Shown here: piece by piece, positions 1 to 6,176 of the stretch
Layout: the number at the start of each line of letters is the position of its first letter
Position numbering within the stretch: position 1 is the stretch's first letter
Source: an uncultured Bacilli bacterium
GTDB taxonomy: Bacteria; Bacillota_I; Bacilli_A; RF39; UBA660
Length of the DNA: 9,587 nucleotides
Direction: 5' to 3'
NCBI GenBank assembly: GCA_947631885.1
Contig: CANRMZ010000034.1
Coordinates: 1 to 9,587, forward strand
Program-made: the position numbers and the translations under genes
Notes under the pieces: model-generated
What the model was told of the DNA's origin: nothing
The model's database searches: none
What the model saw: the letters and a program-made list of their open reading frames with translations, nothing else

Positions 1-190
1 GAATTACTACTAAATTTACTCCCATTGGTGCAACAAATCCTCTTGCTATAGCAATAGCTTTAACAGCTTGATTTAAAGATCCTGCGCCAATTGTTTGAAT
101 TTCGGCGGTTTTAGATTCTCTAAAAATATTTGCAATAGCTCCTGCAACTTTACTTGGGTTAGATTTTGTACTTACTTTTAATATTTCCAT
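1..190 (-). CDS. spoVS: Stage V sporulation protein S (SpoVS), 3' part missing
   Basis: The first 63 residues are visible; the gene runs off the left edge. The translation starts MEILKVSTKSNPSKVAGAI and contains the family hallmarks AEIQTIGAGSLNQAVKA (about residues 29-45) and IARGFVAPMGVNL, which match the SpoVS signature almost residue for residue. SpoVS is a small (about 86 aa) Alba-like, nucleic-acid-binding fold protein needed for spore coat and stage V development in Bacillus subtilis. It also occurs in non-sporulating bacteria, so on its own it does not prove sporulation. The ATG at 188-190 is preceded by a strong site (AGAGGAAAGGA). It is downstream of the uppS operon but separated from it by a hairpin terminator; no convincing promoter of its own is visible in the 35-nt gap. 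The identification is firm, the physiological role here is not. Confidence 0.93.
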   Translation of the reverse strand, partial: MEILKVSTKSNPSKVAGAIANIFRESKTAEIQTIGAGSLNQAVKAIAIARGFVAPMGVNLVVI

Positions 191-223
191 ATCATTTCCT
201 TTCCTCTAAAATATATGAAAGAA

Positions 224-256
224 TAAAAAAAATATTAGTCTAAGAAACTAATATTT
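224..256 (-). terminator. Rho-independent terminator of the uppS operon
   Basis: A perfect 10-bp stem (aaatattagt at 230-239 with actaatattt at 247-256) encloses a 7-nt loop. On the minus strand it is followed by a run of T from 229 down to 224. The stem overlaps the stop codon of the DUF308-like gene (255-257). The T-rich flank on the plus side means it could also work in the other direction, but no plus-strand gene ends here. Confidence 0.85.
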
Positions 257-779
257 ATTTTTTCTCAAGTAAGTAATTAGTAATAGGATCCACAAGTTCT
301 AATATACCATGAATGAAGAAGAAAAAGCCTAATGTAAGTATTTGGACTTGCGTTTCATAATATAAATTCATAACCGATAATAACCCACTTAGAATAAATA
401 AGACTAAAGTGATCATTCTAAGAAGCCATATTTTTTTCTTTCGATCATGATAATAATCTATTTTTTTAAGTTTAATTAAACTCATAAAGCTTATCCAAAC
501 AAATAAAGTCATGGCTAAATTTAAAGGAGCAGACTTAAAATCGGTAAATACTGCTATCAGAATAGTTATAACACTAGCTATTGCCGTAAATAAACCTTCA
601 TAATCTTTGTCTTTAAAAGTCAAAATAAACTGAACTAAATTAACAATTCCATATAAGGCAAGAACAGTAATAAATACAGTCTTTACATTCATAACCCGCA
701 TAATTGGAAGAACTAAAACAACACAACCCATTATAATTAAAAATACAGCAGTAATTAAATCAACTAGCACTTTTTTCAT
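255..779 (-). CDS. DUF308/HdeD-like multi-pass membrane protein
   Basis: A 174-aa hydrophobic protein with about six membrane segments: one near residues 5-25, a pair at about 30-75, one at about 80-100 and two in the C-terminal part. The pattern of short TM hairpins, each with a Gly-Ile-x-x-Leu/Ile core (YGIVNLVQF near residue 45, HGILELVDP near the C-terminus), resembles the DUF308 family that includes the HdeD acid-resistance protein. That match is by eye only. The start chosen is the ATG at 777-779, because GGAGG (788-792) sits 8 nt upstream; a TTG five codons earlier would lie inside that site. It overlaps the end of uppS by 20 bp, so translation is probably coupled. In many bacteria the gene after uppS is cdsA, but this protein lacks the cdsA signature and is too short. 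The membrane location is sure, the function is not. Confidence 0.7.
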   Translation of the reverse strand: MKKVLVDLITAVFLIIMGCVVLVLPIMRVMNVKTVFITVLALYGIVNLVQFILTFKDKDYEGLFTAIASVITILIAVFTDFKSAPLNLAMTLFVWISFMSLIKLKKIDYYHDRKKKIWLLRMITLVLFILSGLLSVMNLYYETQVQILTLGFFFFIHGILELVDPITNYLLEKK

Positions 780-1482
780 AATTAATTCCTCCAAATCTTC
801 TTTCTACTCCATAGAAGTCAGCAATGATATCATCTAACATTTCAGGAGTAAAATCAGGGAATAAAGTATCAGTAAAATACATTTCAGCATAATATAATTG
901 ATAAAGCATAAAGTTACTAACTCTTTTTTCTCTACCAGTTCTTATTAATATATCAATAGGTGGCAAATCATTATCAAGATATCTGTTAAAGGAATCTCTA
1001 TCGATATCGCCTTTTTGAACCTTACCACTTACTAAATCATCATGATATCTTTCAGCTGCTCTAATTATTTCTTCTCTTCCGCCATAATTTAAACAGACAT
1101 TTAATGTAGCATTAGTGTTTTTCGCTGATTTTTCAACAATATCATCCATTGCCTCTAAAACATCAGCTCTTAATCCCTCTCTTGCTCCACTAAATACTAC
1201 TTTTACACCTTTTTCTAATAATCTTTTATAATTTTTAGAAAACATTTCTATAAATAAGTTCATAAGGTAATTAACTTCTTCTTCACTTCTTTTAAAATTA
1301 TCTGTAGAAAAAGCATATACACTTAAATATTTAAGACCTATATCTACAGCATGAAGGGCTATTTTTTCTAAAGCATCACTACCGGCTTTATGCCCTGCAC
1401 TACGTTTTTTACCTCTAGCCTCAGCCCATCTACCATTACCATCCATTATAATAGCAACGTGTTTTAACTTCTCATCAATCAT
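760..1482 (-). CDS. uppS: Isoprenyl transferase / undecaprenyl diphosphate synthase
   Basis: 240 aa, the normal length for cis-prenyltransferases, which add isopentenyl units to farnesyl-PP to make the C55 lipid carrier used for peptidoglycan and teichoic acid. Motifs in order: HVAIIMDGNGRWA with catalytic Asp14; SAGHKAG with His31; FSTDNFKRS (58-66); NYGGREEI (132-139); DILIRTGREKRVSNF (177-191) with Arg181, Arg187 and Ser189 for IPP pyrophosphate binding; and YYAEMYFTDTLFPDF with metal-ligand Glu200. The usual FS(S/T)EN(W) is FSTDNF and the usual RT(G/S)GE is RTGRE; the key charged residues are kept, so activity is expected. The start ATG (1480-1482) has AAGGAGAG upstream. It lies 26 nt after the preceding hypothetical gene and overlaps the following membrane-protein gene. 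The TGA stop (760-762) supports the standard genetic code. Confidence 0.97.
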   Translation of the reverse strand: MIDEKLKHVAIIMDGNGRWAEARGKKRSAGHKAGSDALEKIALHAVDIGLKYLSVYAFSTDNFKRSEEEVNYLMNLFIEMFSKNYKRLLEKGVKVVFSGAREGLRADVLEAMDDIVEKSAKNTNATLNVCLNYGGREEIIRAAERYHDDLVSGKVQKGDIDRDSFNRYLDNDLPPIDILIRTGREKRVSNFMLYQLYYAEMYFTDTLFPDFTPEMLDDIIADFYGVERRFGGINYEKSAS

Positions 1483-1508
1483 TTTTCTCTCCTTAAATTA
1501 TTATAACA

Positions 1509-2249
1509 TTAATTAACTTTACTTATAGAGTAAAAGTAATATAATGAATCATTTTTTTCTTTAAAAGTTATACTATATTCTGTAAAATCATCATAGTTAT
1601 CATCACTAATCATAAAATCTACTATATTATCTGTTTCATAGTAATTATTCTTTTCTAAGTCAGTATATATACCATTATCAGTTTTTAATCCAACATATAT
1701 TGTAGCTATGCCCATCGTATCTTTTCTTTCATAGCTCTTTTTATAAACCATTAATTTATCATTGGAGTTAGTTAAACAATTATTAGCTAATACATACACT
1801 TCGTTTGTTTCATCATAATTATACGAAGCACACCCTATCACATCAATAAGTTCAGGTACTTTTGCATTAAAGTATTCATTATACTTTCGTATGATATTTT
1901 CTTTTGAAAGTGGTAATTTTGCATCTTCTAAATAAGAAATAGTTAAATATAATTTATCGTTATCATTAAGTGTCGTAAATATATTTGGAGTTACTAAATC
2001 ATATTCTTTTTCAACGTAATTTTCTGATTTAGTATTAACAAAGCCAGAGAAAATAAGTTCATCCACATATTTATTTAAGTATTCTAAAGCATAATCTTGT
2101 TTTATTATTCCATTTTTATCTTTTATAGTGTAATTACCATCATCAGGCATTTTTTCCTTTTTACCAGCAAAATAAGTAATTAATATAATTACACAAACAA
2201 GCATAATTATAACTTCAACAACGGATAATACATTACGCCACTTATTCAT
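1509..2249 (-). CDS. Single-pass membrane-anchored hypothetical protein
   Basis: 246 aa. Residues 1-8 are short and basic, then one hydrophobic segment (about 9-29, rich in Val/Ile) is followed by a Lys-rich stop (GKKEK), which suggests an uncleaved signal anchor with about 215 residues outside the cell. The outer part is Asn/Asp/Tyr/Lys-rich with two cysteines in the middle (CASYNYDE and NNCLTN) that could form a disulfide. I recognise no family. The start ATG (2247-2249) has AGGTGAT 4 nt upstream, and an extended -10 element lies immediately before that. It is the first gene of the uppS operon (26-nt gap). The location next to uppS suggests, but does not show, an envelope role. Confidence 0.8.
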   Translation of the reverse strand: MNKWRNVLSVVEVIIMLVCVIILITYFAGKKEKMPDDGNYTIKDKNGIIKQDYALEYLNKYVDELIFSGFVNTKSENYVEKEYDLVTPNIFTTLNDNDKLYLTISYLEDAKLPLSKENIIRKYNEYFNAKVPELIDVIGCASYNYDETNEVYVLANNCLTNSNDKLMVYKKSYERKDTMGIATIYVGLKTDNGIYTDLEKNNYYETDNIVDFMISDDNYDDFTEYSITFKEKNDSLYYFYSISKVN

Positions 2250-2266
2250 ATAGTATCACCTATTTA

Positions 2267-2275
2267 ATTATATCA
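2267..2275 (-). promoter_or_regulatory. Extended -10 promoter of the uppS operon
   Basis: On the minus strand the sequence reads TGATATAAT, a perfect TGN-extended -10. No good -35 box is seen. The expected start of transcription (about 2260) falls on the first base of the Shine-Dalgarno site AGGTGAT, giving a leader of roughly 11 nt. Confidence 0.6.
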
Positions 2276-2284
2276 CAGGAGTAT

Positions 2285-2312
2285 AAAAAAAGGCTATCCA
2301 TTGGATAACCTT
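2285..2312 (-). terminator. Rho-independent terminator of the Pro/Thr repeat gene
   Basis: Stem aaggctatcc (2290-2299) with ggataacctt (2303-2312), one internal mismatch and a 3-nt loop. On the minus strand it is followed by seven T (2291 down to 2285). It begins 20 nt past the stop codon of the repeat-protein gene. Confidence 0.85.
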
Positions 2313-2332
2313 AATTAATTGTTTATAAATAA

Positions 2333-3742
2333 TTATCTACTAAAAGGTCCATAACTTAAATCAGGATCAGTCGGTTCAAACTCTTTATAGTATTGCATTA
2401 TCATCAACGCACTAACAAAATCACTACAGAATATGGCTTTACAAGCTTCCATTTGTAAATATCTCATCTTATCTTGTTGAGATAAATTTTCATATGTTGA
2501 TCTACTAATCTTAGGCGTAGCTTTAATATACTCACTATATGCATCAAAAGTATTTGTAGGTCCTGTTGGAGCCGTTGGTCCTGTTGGAGTCGTTGGTCCT
2601 GTTGGAGCCGTAGGTCCTGTTGGAGCTGTAGGTCCAGTTGGTGCTGTTGGTCCTGTAGGAGCTGTTGGTCCTGTTGGAGTCGTTGGTCCAGTCGGAGCTG
2701 TTGGTCCTGTAGGAGTTGTTGGTCCTGTAGGAGTTGTTGGTCCTGTAGGAGCCGTTGGTCCTGTTGGAGCTGTAGGTCCAGTAGCTCCGGTTGGACCTGT
2801 TGGAGCCGTTGGTCCTGTTGGAGCTGTTGGTCCTGTTGGAGTCGTTGGTCCTGTTGAAGTTGTAGGAACAACTCTTGTAATTTGTACTCCTGGTAAACTT
2901 CTATTTTCGGTAACTTCCGAATTTAAAATATTTCTCACAGCCTCATCTGCTCGAATATGAGAATTAATTTCTAAATAATGTCTTTCTAATTTTTTTCTTT
3001 CAGAGACACTTAGATTTGTGCTTGCATTAATGTCATCATATATAATGGCAAGGCCTTCTCTAATCTTAGCCATAGACCAATACAAGTAATGAGCACGTAA
3101 AATTGCAATATTATTAAATATCTTTTTGTAATCTTCTGAGTAATTTTTATTTCTTCTTAAAAGAATATCTAAAAAAGATCTTTTTTCTGCTTTAGATTGC
3201 CATTTATGAAGTCTTGCAGAAACCACCTTTTTTACTTTTTCATCAGTAATTTCAACGTCACTAATGCTAGGTCCTGTTGGAGCCGTTGGTCCTGTTGGAG
3301 CCGTTGGTCCTGTTGGAGTTGTTGGTCCTGTTGGAGTTGTTGGTCCTGTTGGAGCCGTTGGTCCTGTAGGAGCTGTTGGTCCTGTTGGAGTCGTTGGTCC
3401 TGTTGGAGTCGTTGGTCCTGTTGGAGTCGTTGGTCCTGTAGGAGTTGTTGGTCCTGTAGGAGCTGTTGGTCCTGTAGGAGTTGTTGGTCCTGTTGGAGTT
3501 GTTGGTCCTGTTGGAGCTGGAGCACCAATTCCTAAATTCTTTTGAGCTTCACGAAAAAAATTCTCTACTGGTAAAAAAGTATTAGTTCTAATACGCATTG
3601 CTTCATTGTAAATTTTTAATGCAGTATCATATTTTGAAATAATCTCTTGATCATCAATAATGTGGCCATGTGCATCATGAAGAACTCCATTAGAATAATT
3701 GTAGCCTCTTATATAATTTAATATTTCAGTATTAGTAAGCAT
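2333..3742 (-). CDS. Pro/Thr/Gly hexapeptide-repeat protein with two repeat arrays
   Basis: 469 aa in five parts: an N-terminal segment (1-73), repeat array 1 (74-158), a Lys/Arg-rich, probably helical middle segment (159-293), repeat array 2 (294-395) and a C-terminal helical segment (396-469). The arrays are tandem GPTTPT/GPTAPT hexapeptides. Every third residue pair is Pro-Thr, but Gly occurs only every sixth residue, so this is not a canonical Gly-X-Y collagen. It looks like a degenerate one in which alternate Gly became Ala or Thr; one unit (GPTGAT) keeps Gly at both places. There is no signal peptide, TM segment or wall-sorting signal, so export is not indicated. I recognise no family for the three unique segments. 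Possible roles, all inference: spacer-linked structural or spore/surface-layer protein with O-glycosylated Thr. The start ATG (3740-3742) is preceded by GTGAGGT. The gene is monocistronic, with its own promoter and terminator. Confidence 0.88.
   Translation of the reverse strand: MLTNTEILNYIRGYNYSNGVLHDAHGHIIDDQEIISKYDTALKIYNEAMRIRTNTFLPVENFFREAQKNLGIGAPAPTGPTTPTGPTTPTGPTAPTGPTTPTGPTTPTGPTTPTGPTTPTGPTAPTGPTAPTGPTTPTGPTTPTGPTAPTGPTAPTGPSISDVEITDEKVKKVVSARLHKWQSKAEKRSFLDILLRRNKNYSEDYKKIFNNIAILRAHYLYWSMAKIREGLAIIYDDINASTNLSVSERKKLERHYLEINSHIRADEAVRNILNSEVTENRSLPGVQITRVVPTTSTGPTTPTGPTAPTGPTAPTGPTGATGPTAPTGPTAPTGPTTPTGPTTPTGPTAPTGPTTPTGPTAPTGPTAPTGPTAPTGPTAPTGPTTPTGPTAPTGPTNTFDAYSEYIKATPKISRSTYENLSQQDKMRYLQMEACKAIFCSDFVSALMIMQYYKEFEPTDPDLSYGPFSR
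2559..2864. repeat. Tandem 18-bp repeat array 2 (17 units), coding
   Basis: Seventeen contiguous 18-bp units, consensus ggtcctgttggagccgtt on the plus strand, encode the second hexapeptide array. Variation is concentrated at a few positions: base 9 (T/A), and bases 14-15, which switch the X residue between Ala and Thr or change a silent third base. Units starting at 2631, 2685 and 2775 carry ggtcca in place of ggtcct, and the 2775 unit encodes GPTGAT. This array is more diverged than array 1. Confidence 0.97.
3270..3518. repeat. Tandem 18-bp repeat array 1 (13 units plus a partial), coding
   Basis: Thirteen full 18-bp units (3270-3503) and a 15-bp partial unit encode the first hexapeptide array of the same protein. 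Unit variants are shared with array 2 (for example ggtcctgtaggagttgtt), which suggests exchange or duplication between the arrays. Because the unit is a multiple of three, gain or loss of units would alter protein length without breaking the frame. Confidence 0.97.
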
Positions 3743-3765
3743 AATTACCTCACATCTCTATGTAT

Positions 3766-3774
3766 ATAATACCA
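3766..3774 (-). promoter_or_regulatory. Extended -10 promoter of the Pro/Thr repeat gene
   Basis: The minus strand reads TGGTATTAT, a TGN-extended -10. A weak -35-like TTGCAA lies at 3791-3796 with a 19-bp gap. Expected transcription start is about 3759, roughly 17 nt before the ATG. Confidence 0.5.
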
Positions 3775-3917
3775 TAAAACCTGTATATTTTTGCAATAAA
3801 ATTAACTATTTTGTAAAACAAATCAATACAAAGTAAAAAAAATATCTTTCGCTATCTTTAATTTTATAAGCTAAATATTAAATTTTCGTATATCTTTCAC
3901 CAAAGAGACAAAATTAA

Positions 3918-3926
3918 TGATATAAT
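3918..3926 (+). promoter_or_regulatory. Extended -10 promoter of the sortase gene
   Basis: TGATATAAT is a perfect extended -10; no good -35 is found upstream. Expected transcription start is about 3932-3934, which is inside the Shine-Dalgarno site. The upstream 60 bp contain three copies of TATCTTT (3843, 3853, 3891), which could be a binding site or chance in AT-rich DNA. Confidence 0.55.
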
Positions 3927-3930
3927 AGAT

Positions 3931-3942
3931 TAAGGATGTGAT
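3931..3942 (+). promoter_or_regulatory. Ribosome-binding site that decides the sortase start
   Basis: TAAGGATGTGAT differs by one base from the full 16S-tail complement TAAGGAGGTGAT. It lies 4 nt before the TTG at 3947. An in-frame GTG at 3938 is inside this site and so cannot use it; the ATG at 3936 is out of frame and followed at once by TGA. TTG at 3947 is therefore the best start. Confidence 0.7.
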
Positions 3943-3946
3943 TTTT

Positions 3947-4843
3947 TTGAAAGATGTTAAAAAACAGGAAGTAAAAAACACTATAAAATCCGAAAAAAAT
4001 CAAGAATATATTTATGTTAAAAGAAAAAGATTAAAGATTAAATGGAAAAATTTACTTATTTTGATAGGCTTCTTTGTATCTTTAGTTATCTTTGTTATAT
4101 GTGCTTTGAATATTAAAAATTGGCTTCAAGATTCTAAAGAGACCTCTGATCAAATTAAGGATGTTCAACAATCAGTAAACGTAGTAGAAAAAGAAGATTC
4201 TGAGAAAACTGAAATTGTTGAAAATGACGTTCCTCAATCAGATCCTTACTGGGATTTTATTAATATGAACCTTATCGATGTTGATTTTACTTATCTAAAA
4301 TCTGTTAATAGTAATACAGTAGGATGGATTCAAGTCGGAGGAACTAATATTAATTATCCATTTGTTCAAACTACTGATAATAGTTTTTACTTAACCCATA
4401 CTCTTAATAATACTTATAATGAAGCTGGCTGGGTATTCATGGATTATCGTAATAATATAGTAGATTTTGATAAAAATACCGTTATATATGCTCATGGTAG
4501 ATTTGATAATACCATGTTTGGATCACTTAGAAACATCTTTAGTAGTGGGTGGCTTAATGATACTAATAATTATGTTATTAAACTTTCTACTGAATCAGAA
4601 AATACTCTATGGCAAGTATTTAGTATCTATCGGATACCTACGACTAGCGATTATATTCAAACAACATTTGCAAGTGATGAAGCGTTCTTAAACTTTAGCA
4701 GCATGCTACTTCAAAGAAGTGCTCATGACTTTTCAACAACTATAAGTGCTACCGATAAAATATTGACTTTATCAACTTGCTATAACGATGATGAAAAAGT
4801 TGTTCTCCATGCCAAGCTGATTAAAAGAGAGCCTAAAATGTAA
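3947..4843 (+). CDS. Class B-type sortase, membrane-anchored transpeptidase
   Basis: 298 aa from the TTG start. A basic cytoplasmic tail (1-34) is followed by one TM segment (about 35-56), an acidic linker and the sortase domain from about residue 95. Sortases cleave a C-terminal sorting motif in surface proteins and join the product to the wall precursor. Visible marks: NTVGWIQVGGTNINYPFVQ, typical of the class B N-terminal strand; VIYAHGR with catalytic His183; NTMFGSL; and TLSTC with catalytic Cys278. The third catalytic residue is normally Arg just before the last strand (family pattern R-VV-x-AKL). Here that strand is KVVLHAKL, so the position holds Lys284 (codon 4796-4798), only six residues after the Cys. 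The gene converges with a wall-anchored protein, its likely substrate. An alternative in-frame GTG start at 3938 would add three residues. Confidence 0.93.
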   Translation: MKDVKKQEVKNTIKSEKNQEYIYVKRKRLKIKWKNLLILIGFFVSLVIFVICALNIKNWLQDSKETSDQIKDVQQSVNVVEKEDSEKTEIVENDVPQSDPYWDFINMNLIDVDFTYLKSVNSNTVGWIQVGGTNINYPFVQTTDNSFYLTHTLNNTYNEAGWVFMDYRNNIVDFDKNTVIYAHGRFDNTMFGSLRNIFSSGWLNDTNNYVIKLSTESENTLWQVFSIYRIPTTSDYIQTTFASDEAFLNFSSMLLQRSAHDFSTTISATDKILTLSTCYNDDEKVVLHAKLIKREPKM

Positions 4844-4844
4844 G

Positions 4845-4870
4845 CCTATTTTAAAAATAGGTTTTTATTT
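4845..4870 (+). terminator. Rho-independent terminator of the sortase gene
   Basis: The near-palindrome cctattttaaaaatagg (4845-4861), extended by A-T and G-T pairs on both sides, is followed by TTTTTATTTT on the plus strand. It starts two bases after the sortase stop codon. Confidence 0.85.
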
Positions 4871-4876
4871 TGGCAT

Positions 4877-4903
4877 AAGAAAAGATAGTAAAAATACTAT
4901 CTT
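4877..4903 (-). terminator. Terminator of the surface-protein operon
   Basis: A perfect 9-bp stem, aagatagta (4882-4890) with tactatctt (4895-4903), and a 4-nt loop, with a TTTTCTTAT tail on the minus strand. It lies 4 nt past the surface-protein stop. A near-identical stem occurs after the MazG-like gene (7253-7279). With the neighbouring sortase terminator it insulates the convergent pair. Confidence 0.75.
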
Positions 4904-4907
4904 ATTC

Positions 4908-6176
4908 CTAGTCTTTTCTTTTAATATATGTGTATCCTAATGTAAAGGCACTTAAAATAGATACTATACCTACTGCTATAAACATACCTAAATGATCGAC
5001 AGTGTTTGGTGTTTGAGATAAAACATCTTCATATGCTAAAGCATATATTGAGAATCTATCTGAAGCAAATGATAAAGTTGTCATGTCATCAGACACTTCA
5101 GTAGTAAGTAAATCGGCTCCATCATCGTGCTCTCTTATGATATAAAATATTCTTTCATATCCTGATTCTACTTTTGGTAAATCTTCAGGTATACTAAGAG
5201 TTAATTCTATTTCATCATTAAGATTTTCGAGTTTTCCTAGTTCTTTATCTGTTACACCATCTTTAACAATTAAAGAAATATCAAAGTATTTAGCAATTGT
5301 ACCATTTTCGGTCTTTTCTTTTAATGCTGAACCAAATTCGGCAATAATATCCTCACTAGCATCAACATCTTGAGATTCAAGTTCAACTTCATAAGCAGTA
5401 TTTTCATCAGTTCCTTCGAAGTGTAATCTTGCTAAAGAAGCTCTAATCACATCATTAATCTGATCAAGGTTACCAAAATTTACACCATTTGAAGCATTAT
5501 CAACAGCTTCAGATGCTTCAACACCAGGCAGTTTAGAATATACATTAATACCATTTGCTACTTGAATGTTACAAAACCAAAGATACTTAACAGATACATC
5601 TTCTTGACCTGCAACTGGAACTTTAGTATCTGGTCCTTTAGCTTGTTCAGAATCTAGACTTATCTCATCTGTACTTGCTATCGGGATATCATTATCTAAT
5701 AAGGTAAATTTAACATAAGCTTTACCATCATCTTTAATATACATATTCCATCTGTAAGTATAAATTCCCGATTTGGTTACATTAGCTACAAATCCTGGAG
5801 CCCAACCGGCAGTTACTTTAATAACATCGCCTACTCTTTGGCTTATAACTACTGCTTCAGTAACATATTCATTTTTAGCATCTTTTAGCCCTAAAGTAAC
5901 TTCGAAAAATTCTTCATTTTTAATACTGTTAAAATCTAAATCAACATAAGTTTCTTCTGTAATTCCATCTTTTAATTTGGCATTACTAGCTTTACTATAT
6001 GGTCCATAGTTTGAGGCTCCTTTTAAATTAGCCATATTTTCATCAAGTACTGTAGCAGAACCTTTATCACCATTAGCTACCCAATCACTTGGCTTATGCG
6101 TTGTAAGAGCATTTACGGGACTAATACACCCTAAGGATAATGCACAACCTGCGAGTATTCCTAAAAACTTATTCAT
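4908..6176 (-). CDS. Secreted wall-anchored surface protein with sorting signal
   Basis: 422 aa. Residues 1-23 form a signal peptide (MNKFLGILAGCAL..., likely cut after PVNA). Residues about 25-225 look beta-rich, with no family I recognise. Residues about 290-385 show a pattern common in Bacillota surface proteins just before the anchor: an ISLIVKDG strand, paired LTLSIPEDLP, IREHDDGADLL and SFASDRFSIYALAYED. The C-terminus is a sorting signal: TPNTVD (389-394), a hydrophobic stretch and a basic tail IKRKD. The motif resembles NPxTx-D type signals rather than LPxTG. The convergent neighbour is a sortase, so the two are probably enzyme and substrate. The start ATG (6174-6176) overlaps the stop of the deformylase-like gene (ATGAATAA), with AAGGAG 9 nt before it, indicating translational coupling. 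Ligand or function is unknown. Confidence 0.87.
   Translation of the reverse strand: MNKFLGILAGCALSLGCISPVNALTTHKPSDWVANGDKGSATVLDENMANLKGASNYGPYSKASNAKLKDGITEETYVDLDFNSIKNEEFFEVTLGLKDAKNEYVTEAVVISQRVGDVIKVTAGWAPGFVANVTKSGIYTYRWNMYIKDDGKAYVKFTLLDNDIPIASTDEISLDSEQAKGPDTKVPVAGQEDVSVKYLWFCNIQVANGINVYSKLPGVEASEAVDNASNGVNFGNLDQINDVIRASLARLHFEGTDENTAYEVELESQDVDASEDIIAEFGSALKEKTENGTIAKYFDISLIVKDGVTDKELGKLENLNDEIELTLSIPEDLPKVESGYERIFYIIREHDDGADLLTTEVSDDMTTLSFASDRFSIYALAYEDVLSQTPNTVDHLGMFIAVGIVSILSAFTLGYTYIKRKD

Noticed and set aside
760..762. TGA read as Trp (Mollicutes code)
   Set aside because: Ending uppS at this TGA gives the normal family length, all Trp codons checked are TGG, and the next gene has its own ribosome site overlapping the end.
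2559..3518. CRISPR array
   Set aside because: The repeats are contiguous 18-bp units with no unique spacers, and they lie inside one open frame.
2464..3528. Minus-strand Gln/Leu/Asp-rich frames across the arrays
   Set aside because: Out-of-frame readings of the same repeats. The frame with unique, protein-like flanks and a ribosome site is the 469-aa one.
3197..3545. Plus-strand open frames of Gly-Pro-Val-Gly-type and Trp-Ser-Cys-type repeats
   Set aside because: They are antisense readings of the 18-bp array, which lacks stops in several frames because of its composition. They have no good ribosome site and no sequence outside the repeat.
3938..3946. GTG start for the sortase
   Set aside because: The GTG lies inside the near-perfect Shine-Dalgarno sequence and has only 1 nt between AAGGA and the codon. 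The TTG at 3947 has proper spacing.
6141..6176. Lipobox LAGC in the surface-protein signal peptide
   Set aside because: The Cys would be residue 11, too early for a lipoprotein signal. The hydrophobic stretch continues past it to an ordinary PVNA cleavage site, and the protein already has a wall-sorting signal.
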